DNA from: Fasciola hepatica
Lineage: Eukaryota > Platyhelminthes > Trematoda > Plagiorchiida > Fasciolidae
Assembly: GCA_948099385.1 (NCBI GenBank)
Contig: CANUEZ040000163.1
Span: 7,940,001-8,004,000 of the forward strand
DNA: 64,000 bases
Direction: 5' to 3'
Positions 56,157 to 64,000 of this stretch are shown piece by piece. The first letter of the stretch is position 1; every line of letters begins with the position of its first letter. The notes under the pieces were generated by a model. It worked only from the letters and a program-made list of their open reading frames with translations, ran no database searches and was not told the origin of the DNA. The translations under genes and the position numbers were made by a program.

Positions 56157-56633
56157 CATTGTAGTTTTTTTTGACGAGACCGCTAGTCTGTAAAGAAGAC
56201 AGATTTCATGCCAAAAATGTTTGTCATTATGATGCAGAAGAACTGGTGGGTAAAAATGCAGTCAACAGTTGAGCCACTTGCCTGATCGGGATAGAGTGAA
56301 GTTGGACATAAGCCTAACCGTTTACTTCACAGGCATTTTCCACCGGATTTTTCAGAGATTTCAACAAAAGGAGACATATTATGCAATTGATAAAACTACA
56401 GTTTCAACAGGACGAAAGAATGAAGTATCGAATTCAGTTTCTTCTTAAATAAGTTACGAGAGGAAATAAAATAAGAGAATGAAAATCACAAGGAGACAAT
56501 GGGAATCAATTTGCAAAAAGAGCTATATTGATGGCTGACAATATTCTAGCTGACCTTCGTTTGTTTAGTCCGTATGACAGACCAGTTGAAAAGAAAGGGG
56601 ATATTTTTTAAGGAGGATTTAAACACTTCAAAA
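56157..56633. other. Right-arm-only insertion of about 480 bp
   Basis: The left arm joins GGTATCTACC directly to GTGAATTTGTG near 11,944, whereas the right arm has about 478 bp between the same words. I see no coding, terminal repeats or homology elsewhere in the window. Confidence 0.55.
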
Positions 56634-56845
56634 CAGTGAATTTGTGTTCTTTTGTAGGAGAGAGAGAAATCAATGGTTTTTTATTCAAGTTTGTCATGAT
56701 CATAATTGCCTGGCTTGTTTATATTTGTAGTAACTGTTCACGAAAGGCAGCTCAGTTAAATACGACGAAGCTTTTATAAATGGTATTTAAATCAAACTCA
56801 AAGAAGTAAGGTGATTTCTCACCGAATTTCCATTCATCACGCGGT

Positions 56846-56847
<2 letters not shown>

Positions 56848-56891
<44 letters not shown>
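56848..56891. repeat. (TA)22 tract next to the PLE
   Basis: Counterpart of 11,673-11,725, shorter by about 9 bp. It is flanked on the PLE side by TTGACAGAGAAA in both arms. Confidence 0.95.
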
Positions 56892-56893
<2 letters not shown>

Positions 56894-58570
56894 ACAGAGA
56901 AATATCGAAAAGCGATCTAAGAACTATTGAATAATCAAGATTTATTACTAGCAAAACCGGATACAGATGCGGAATAGTTTGTACTAGACGGAGATCACTA
57001 TGAAAGAAACATGATGACTAATTCATCTGATTAGAGCAAGTTCACCTACCATTCGGATGAGAAAGACAAAACACAAGAAGCCGAGACCAAGTTGACAGAG
57101 ATCTTGAACCAGTTTGGGTCAGAAAACGTTATTTCCTAAATGCGGTACGACAAACTTGTTCCTTGCGGCTCGCAACCACCTAGAATTTATGGATTACCGA
57201 AACTGCACAAACCAAATATACCCCTTAAATCAGTGATTGACATGAGCACCTAAGCCTATCACGCCACAGTTCACTTGATTGCAGACTTTCTTGAACTTAT
57301 GCGCAAGTCACTAGCAAAGTATGGTGTGAAAGATTCGTTCTCTTTCGTGAAGATAATAAAACATCAGGATCAATCTGGACGGACCATGTTTTCTCTAGAT
57401 GTGGAATCCCTATTCACAAACGGTCCGTTGATCGAGACAGCAGATTTCATCTGTCAATACTTGACCGATAATAATATAAAACTTGACATTCCCGTGACCA
57501 AGCTAAAATATTTAATCCTAAGATATACATGGAATGTACAGTTTCTATACAGTGGAAAATATTGCACGCAGAGAGACGGAGTAGCACTGGGATCACCACT
57601 TGGACCCCTTCTGACGGATGTATTACTAGCAAAACTCGAAAGTGGACCACTACATATGTATACCAGATATATGGGTGACATTTTCACAATTTGGGACTCA
57701 GCAAAATATATTACCGAACTACTGTGGACATTCAACAATGCTCAAGCAATGACTACATTTACACTGGAGACAGGGACGGACAATTCTCTCCCTTTTCTCG
57801 ATGTTCGATTACGTAGAATGAAGGACGGGCGTATGGAAGGGAGGGTGTATCGGAAATGCACATGGTTGGGGAAATATACACAAATCTCAAGTTTTGTCCC
57901 CCTACGACACAAGAGAAACCTAGTGAGCTGTCTGATCTACAGAGCAAGAAACATCTGTGGTCCCGATAGGATTACCCAAGAAATTGAACGCATACGTGGC
58001 ACACTAGTAAAAAACGGCCACCCAGAACCATTTATTCGTCAATATATGGGGAGAGAAGACAAAAAATTGTCCCATTAAATTGTGACAAAACCTCAGAAAT
58101 ACTGGAGCTACGCATATCCAAGGCCATTGGGGATGTCCTTTTCCGCTGCACATGTCCGAAAATTACCAAATATCAAGCCTTTTATTGTTCAACAATCGGA
58201 GGAGAGGTTGCCTCAACAGTCTTGATCTATTGTTCCATATCATTTTATGTACCCTTCTATTGCGCAGTATATTGGACATACGACGAGAAGCCTGTCTAAG
58301 AGGATATCATAACAGGTCCCGGATTCTTTACGCAAAGGAATGGTACGGAATATTAATAGCGCAAACTTGAACATCCGGTGGATAATGGACATCGAATAGA
58401 CACAATGGCAGCTTTCCAAACAGTCCTGATAACACCCAGAGTTCCTGCAAAATCATTACGCAGGCGGTTGCTGGAGTCATCATAAGACATAGCCATTCGA
58501 TTATTGAAGCCAGAATTGTGTGAACACTGTAACCTCGTGCAGCAGTTGTTGCTACCGTGGCCGGTACAGA
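56892..58570 (+). mobile_element. Best-preserved Penelope-like element, inactivated
   Basis: It reads through most of a PLE protein: N-terminal LLLAKPDTDAE (56,945), [18 protein letters not shown] (57,170), the RT palm, the RT-nuclease connector, a decayed GIY-YIG part (LEHPVDNGHRIDTMAAFQ, 58,370; AIRLLKPELCEHC, 58,490-58,530) and a final LLLPWP. Only its first 680 bp belong to the inverted duplication. The rest is unique to this side, so the duplication broke inside the RT. Confidence 0.85.
57275..58078 (+). pseudogene. PLE reverse transcriptase ORF with altered active site
   Basis: 267 open codons. Domains: IADFLELMRKSLAKY at the start; RTMFSLDVESLFTN (motif A, with its Asp) at about 30; GVALGSPLGPLLTDVLLA (motif B) at about 107; RYMGDIF (motif C, 57,668-57,688), where PLEs have RYxDD, so the first Asp is Gly; DNSLPFLDVRL (motif D/E) at about 168; WLGKYTQISSFVPLRHKR, the connector, at about 205. 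The RT copies element RNA onto cut DNA. The Gly alone should abolish catalysis. Upstream frameshifts and a stop (57,253) separate it from the N-terminus. Confidence 0.85.
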
Positions 58571-59970
58571 TGGTTCTCTCATGGTTTTCATGTACAAGTT
58601 TTCCCCAGCCCCACACCTCTTTTATCACACCTTCGTTTTTCACACCTGTCTTCTCACCTCACGTGGTTACACATCTTACACTTACTGTCGTCCACACAAC
58701 AGACAAGGTTCATCAAGATGAAGCATGTTGTCAAGTTATCAGATTTTCTTCACACTTACTCACTCACTGCTATGTATAGCAGCACCTATACACTCCTATA
58801 TCCAGTACTTTATACGTAAATCCCCGAAGTGATCGGTGGAAAATAAATAAGTCTTAGTTTAATGACTGGCGCATCTTGGTGGCGGTGATTTGGTCGAACA
58901 TCAGTTTCTCATAAATAAACAGGTTCTCTAAGTATGATTTGCCTTCTGAATGAACCGTTGTTCGGGATAGAGCTTTCAGACACGGACTACTGCAGTTGAG
59001 AAAGAAAAAAGAGTTCGGAGCTGACTCAGAACACTTGCGCGGGCCATTTTACCAACTCTATATTCGGGTTTCACTTGTGTGACCATTGATACCCAGCAAA
59101 CAAACTCCCAACCCAATACCAACCAGGCGTGCACCTTATTTATTGTCTGTCAAGTAAATCCGATGACCATCCATGTTCACCGAATTACAGTTATTATTAC
59201 TAAACAAATTGTCAGCAGCCAAAAATCATGAAACTGCCGTGGATTAGTGGACTAATTCAGAGGATTATACTCGCGATCGGATAGTCCATGATAACATTGT
59301 GTACTAAATTTTCCCACCACGAACATCCTCCAGGGAGATGAACAAGTGTACCGAAATTTCAAAGCTGGCAAAGGACGTGCGGCTGTTGTGAATTTGTTTG
59401 CCAGTTTAATTCAATTGATTACGAACTGCATTGAACATGGGAGCCAACTGACCCATCAAATGACAAATTTATAGCTCATCCACAATCAACTGAGTCCACC
59501 TTCTCTGATTGTTAAACGAGACAGAGCTATTGTCGTCCTCGTGTTCAAACCTCTGATTTCATTTGCTATTTCCTTTTTGATCCCATGATTCTAATGCACG
59601 AGGCTTATGAATTTAATTCATCTAGATATCATTGCGAGGATGACTGATGTACAATTAGAGTATTAACGAACGTCGTTTCGATTTGCATTGCGCTGGAAAT
59701 GTAAATCAGAAATGTGGCACGTTAGAGGAGATATTTTCCGCTCTAAGTATAGATGTTTCACTCTGGATGAAAAAACACAAGTACACAAGCCATTGAATTG
59801 TCTGTGAAATGGAAAAATGTTATAGATTCTATCTAGATAATTAGAACCATAAATAGGGAAGCAATTCTGGTACCTCTGTTAGATGCATTATCCATGACTA
59901 TTCTTCGAACTCGGAATTCATCCTGAGCTCACCAGTTCTGCTGGAGCACCATTACATTTGTCGTTTACTA
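58571..59970. other. No recognised gene
   Basis: Overlapping plus frames at 58,504-58,819 are rich in His, Thr and Ser and show no motif. TGGATTAGTGGACTAATTC at 59,242 resembles a tRNA A box but no B box follows. Confidence 0.3.
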
Positions 59971-59976
59971 TGTGTA

Positions 59977-60900
59977 TTGGCAAGATGTACTGAGTATATG
60001 AGGGACGTACCCGAGACATTAAATTGGTCTGCATGTCGTCCTGATTCCCAATTAATCATTCTTGCTTTCTTCATATTGATGCGCCCTCACGCTTTTTCCC
60101 ACATCGAAGTTATCAACCTCCCGTCTAGCTGCTCCAGTACTGTATTTAACTGTGCTGATGTCCTAACCATTTGTAACACTGTCTCCGCCAGAAAGGAAAA
60201 AATTAAACCGTCTTCTAAGCTTTAAAACACCGCGAGCTAGTTTGAACAGGACGATCTTTCCCTCAACCTTTCCAAGTGTTCTGAACGCATCTTCATCTCA
60301 TCTCAGATATCCTCCCCGAATGATGCGTACTCTCTACGCACCATTCCCTTACACTGAATTCAATCTCGCATGTACCTCGGAGTGACGTTGAGCACTGATA
60401 TTCTGATGTTGTCAGTTGTGCACGAATTGCACTGACTTCTCATTCAAATTCCATAGTTCAGGTAATTTAGCATGATAATTCTGAACACACTATCTCGCGT
60501 GACACTCACAGTACTGTACATATGTGAGCACCAAATTACAACTTGTGGTCACCAAAATTGCCATACTGGTTGTTCCTTCTTCCATGACCCTTATTCAAAT
60601 ATCTTTAAGTTATGTTGCATTTAGCCAATCGTGAAGCATCGAACAAAATCCCGTAGTCTATCGATTGTTCAATGCTTCGTCCAGGTATTTTCAATTAATC
60701 TGCGGTAAATCTATACTCTCTTTTTCCTCTCTTTCTCAATACGTTTCACAAAACTAACTCTGATTCTTCCTTGCAATATTTTTTCTTGGTAACAACGCAG
60801 ATTTGAGGTCATTCTTCCAAAGCGCAATTTGAAACCTAGCACGAACACGTGATTTGCACGGTAATATCTGTAAATACTTGGTGGCTTCACGTGGACATAC
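59977..60900 (+). pseudogene. CR1-like LINE RT relic
   Basis: The frame 59,977-60,225 contains FNCADVLTICNTVSARK. The ADV at 60,154-60,162 stands where the ADD of the RT active site belongs, so the second Asp is Val. Downstream in other frames: DDLSLNLSKCSERIF (60,250-60,295) and RMYLGVTLSTD (60,368-60,400), the usual words after the active site in CR1 elements. The N-terminal RT, endonuclease and 3' end are absent. A second, more distant CR1-like family than the one in the arms. Confidence 0.7.
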
Positions 60901-61105
60901 TTATAATTGACTTGAATTTACAACGGCTGGACATCGAGTCAAATGGACATAGGTACGTTTACCTCGTCATAGTGATGTATTCCCACTCCTCTGCCCTTCT
61001 AGGAACAACATGACATTCTAAATTCGTCACCGTCATCCAGCAAATTTAGATGGTTCAACGTCAGCGAGTCACACTCCACATTTCACTGCTTTACTGTCTT
61101 TTCAG

Positions 61106-61223
61106 TGCACCGTTTACCGGACAATCGCTCCAGCATTCTCCGTGCAGTTGAGATAATCTATACTGGGCCTCTCCAAACGTCTCGTAATGAAATTTCCTCA
61201 CGTTGTGACGATATGTTAGTCAG
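61106..61223 (+). CDS. Candidate internal exon, unrecognised
   Basis: A strong 3' splice site (CTTTACTGTCTTTTCAG) and a 5' splice site (GTCAG/GTACAA) enclose an open frame: HRLPDNRSSILRAVEIIYTG, then LQTSRNEISSRCDDMLV. The frame stays open to 61,332. I do not recognise it, and no partner exon is evident. It could also be LINE 3' sequence. Confidence 0.3.
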
Positions 61224-61339
61224 GTACAACAGGCTACCCTTAGAATATCTCACCAGTGCCTACCTTAACATCGTCTGTCAGTTATCAACCGTAAACAGCA
61301 GCATCATTCGCAGAAGTCACGGCGGTCAATAGAAGGAAT

Positions 61340-64000
61340 ATTGATAAACCTCTTAATATCCGGACTAGTTGTATATTCAATTAGAATTCCCCTAAAACTG
61401 AAAATATCAATCTTTTTTTACGCATATAAAATTTCACCGCAATCATTCATTTTATTCAGCTTGGACTCAGAAAGCCACTCTGATGATCATTACCTATGGA
61501 CCGCAGAACGATATCCAACAGTGTCATTCATCGTCCATTCACTGACACACTCCGTCGGCTTTTTCCCCCGATCCATGGCGATTGGTTGACACTGACAGTG
61601 TTTTCAGTATTGAAAACTGGAATTCGACCAAATTCGACAGTAATCGACTTTTCATCGGAAGTTATTCATTACTATAAAGAAGCCGGTTAAATAGATACAC
61701 GCCTGAATCAGTTCTCTAAAATCCAGTTCACATACCAATCTGAATTGATCACCGAGACCATCAGCTAAGGTTTTTCTAGTTGCATATTGTTGGTGACACA
61801 AACTGCAGAAAAACACGTTCATGAAATTTAAACCTGCTAGTCTATAAATTCCGACATCCGAAGTATTGCCATGACGGTGGTTCCAGCCTAGTAACGCACG
61901 CATCCAGGGTAGACCATGATCAAGTGGACCATCGGCGAGTAATGAAGAACGGAATTTCGAGGTCTCTCATCCTGAACAGAAGTGTGCGCAGATGCTGACG
62001 CTGCCCGCATATCGAACACACAGACTCGATAATGAAACCCACGACTCAGTCACGGTTGTCTCCCTCTGTGCAAGCTGACAAAGGCCCAGTTGAATCTCTG
62101 ATATGATGACTTAATTTCCAGTTGACCAGTCAAAGTAACTGTCTCATATATTGAGTGATCTGAACACAAACGAAGTGCTTACAAATGACAGGAAATGGAT
62201 TGGGCGTTTTTGAATTTCCGGTGATAGTGAAGGCTCGAAGGGAATGGAATGCAATCGATGTTCATCCACTCAATGTTTCTCGTGGAAATCAGATCAGTCA
62301 TTATATTTTCAGACAGTCTTTGTTATGGACCTGATGTTAATTTACAAAGCTAAATTGGTCTTGTTAAAACGCGTCCGATCGCAGATCATAATCTAGGTTT
62401 GATGAATTCAAACGCTGACACCCAGAGAAGAATAGACCACCGATCGTGAGGAAACTGGGGCTCAAAGTCACGCAGACGGGTTCCGTAAGTCGAAGTCTGT
62501 TTAAAACCTCCCCACTAGCTCTAATAAGAACTCACGTCTTAGAATCGTCTTAGTTTGCTCACACAGAGCAAACATTATGTAGGTTGCTCTCACATTCGCC
62601 CACTCGTTGCACACAGAGCATTGGTCCGACTGGTGTGGGGACCACGGCTTGAAGCTTCAACAAAGCTGACGGGACTCACCTCTCATCCATCGATCCACTC
62701 CAACGATTGGCTGTGTAGTCACATGAGATTCCGTTGCCTCAAGCCTTGGGCTTGGTACAGTACAAGTGCTGAGTGCCGACACGGCTTGGCTCTCCGCCAA
62801 CAATAAGTTAACACATTCCCTCACACAGGTTCCATTCAATAACCCACAGATCTGTGAAAACCGTAGAAATGGAAGTCGCCCTGCCGAGTATTGTGCAAAC
62901 TAACTCTCGTAAGCGTGTCTATCGGTTAGTGGTTTGATGAATCTCTCAGACGGCGGTGAACCCCGATTCAAAAATCTCTTCAGACGAAACTACATCCCGC
63001 CTCTATGTTTGAATTAATTACAGTAGTCAAACCCTTAGGGCGCAAACCAATTCGCGATTTGTATTTGATACTCAATACAGTTTCAACCACGTGTGTTTTT
63101 ACATTTCGGTACGCACTGTACTACCGGTACCGGACCGTATTTTTCTGTGCAACTGTGAGCGACTCCATGTATTTGCATGCGCTATCTTAATTTGTTTCCC
63201 AATTCTTTTCATCACCGGAAGGTGAATAGTGTGGGCGTACATCAACAGGATGAAGCTCCCGCTCACATCCTAAAGACTGTTCAGTAGTGGGTAAATGAAC
63301 AGTTTCCTGGTCGGTGGACAGGAGAGGGTGACCTCAATACGTGGCCAGCAGGGCTAGCTGAACTTACTCCTTTATACTTCCATTGTAATTGACTGGAAAT
63401 TATGGTCTATACACGGCAGCCACAAACACTGGAGAAGCTTATAATGAACATTCGAATAGTTTCAGGATGCGTGCCAATGCAGGATGTCGACAATGCCCAC
63501 GCAAACTTTATCAAAGATTTTCACAAATGCCTGCACATTTGTGAAAAGACGTTTAAACATTGATTTTGAATTATTATGGTTTTTTTCAGAAATGAAATAT
63601 AGTTGCACATTACGCTGATGTCAATTCATTCTTTCTTCAAAAGGTGATGCAAATTCTAGAAGCTATACTACGTCGTTAGTTGGCTGTTTTTGTTGTGATC
63701 CATCGTGCTTCTAATGTGTGAATTTCCTACGGACAATCTGAGGAATCAACCCATGCTGACGACTATTACTGCACCAGTCGACTAAAGTAAATCAGAAGCC
63801 AAAGCCACAGTACTTCAGATGACAGTGTGTTTGTATGAGACGTGGGCAGGCAACTAAAAACGAATATAGAATAATCTCTAACGTGTCTCTCTATTAGGAT
63901 TATTGTTTCGTGCGTCATGGCTGATTGAACATGTTTTGTCTAATTCAGATTGGACCGGCTTTTCCAACGTTTACACGGCCAGCTCAGCCACATACGCTGG
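61340..64000. other. No recognised gene; repeat-like pieces
   Basis: Frames at 61,341-61,690 (plus), 61,652-61,903 (minus), 62,555-62,806 (plus) and 63,005-63,190 (plus) have no known motif. At 62,915-62,985 an A-box-like ATCGGTTAGTGG and a weak B-box-like CCCCGATTCAAAA hint at a tRNA-derived repeat. Confidence 0.3.

Larger units (their letters stand above)
40527..57571 (-). repeat. Right arm of the giant inverted duplication
   Basis: Reverse-complement partner of 11,000-19,872 with the same order of parts. It is 17.0 kb long because it carries private segments at 41,955-43,144 (PLE), 44,855-47,743 (2.9 kb), 48,815-53,510 (4.7 kb) and about 56,157-56,633 (0.48 kb). The inner end starts ACAAATAATTCACTCTGTAA, matching the complement at 19,853-19,872. 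The outer end lies inside the PLE palm, at 57,571. Confidence 0.9.

Noticed and set aside
1..64000. CRISPR array, bacterial operon or plasmid functions
   Set aside because: No regularly spaced repeats, no ribosome-binding-site-led gene clusters, and the retroelement and intron-like content is eukaryotic.

Overview
The window looks like flatworm nuclear DNA, most likely from a digenean fluke. No bacterial-style operon, rRNA or intact tRNA gene is visible. The sequence is AT-rich, with long (TA)n tracts and widely spaced exon-like segments with GT/AG borders. It is packed with decayed retroelements: a CsRn1-like Ty3/gypsy element, Penelope-like elements (PLEs) with a GIY-YIG endonuclease, and APE-type LINEs. 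The taxon is an inference from these family resemblances. No homology search was possible.

Layout. (1) 1.09-4.85 kb is a nearly complete but dead CsRn1-like Ty3/gypsy element with both LTRs. (2) 7.0-8.2 kb holds two direct repeats of about 170 bp around 840 bp, a possible short LTR (TRIM-like) element. (3) 11.0-19.87 kb is the left arm of a very large imperfect inverted duplication. Its right arm is 40.53-57.57 kb, enlarged by later insertions. (4) The spacer between the arms (19.9-40.5 kb) holds an almost full-length LINE (25.25-27.93 kb), a CR1-like LINE relic (30.4-31.65 kb), a probable host gene with a beta-spectrin C-terminal exon (36.3 kb) and a Ser-rich exon candidate (33.5-33.98 kb), and a second gypsy relic (37.1-38.8 kb). 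(5) 56.9-58.6 kb is the best preserved PLE. (6) 60-61 kb carries another CR1-like LINE relic.

The duplicated block contains, in the same order in both arms, a PLE reverse transcriptase piece next to a (TA)n tract, a CR1-like LINE piece, an exon-like segment, a PLE GIY-YIG piece, an unrecognised gene with an N-terminal membrane anchor, a gypsy integrase piece and a LINE endonuclease piece. The left copy of the unrecognised gene is open. The right copy has stop codons and is split by 4.7 kb of DNA. Identity between the arms, judged by eye, runs from about 84 % to 100 %, including 199 consecutive identical bases.

Five of the six RT cores that can be read have lost catalytic aspartates; the sixth keeps YIDD but sits in a broken frame. 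The elements are therefore fossils. The functional content is probably limited to a few host exons: spectrin-like, the membrane-anchor gene, and unassigned exon candidates at 33.5, 50.0, 52.0 and 61.1 kb.
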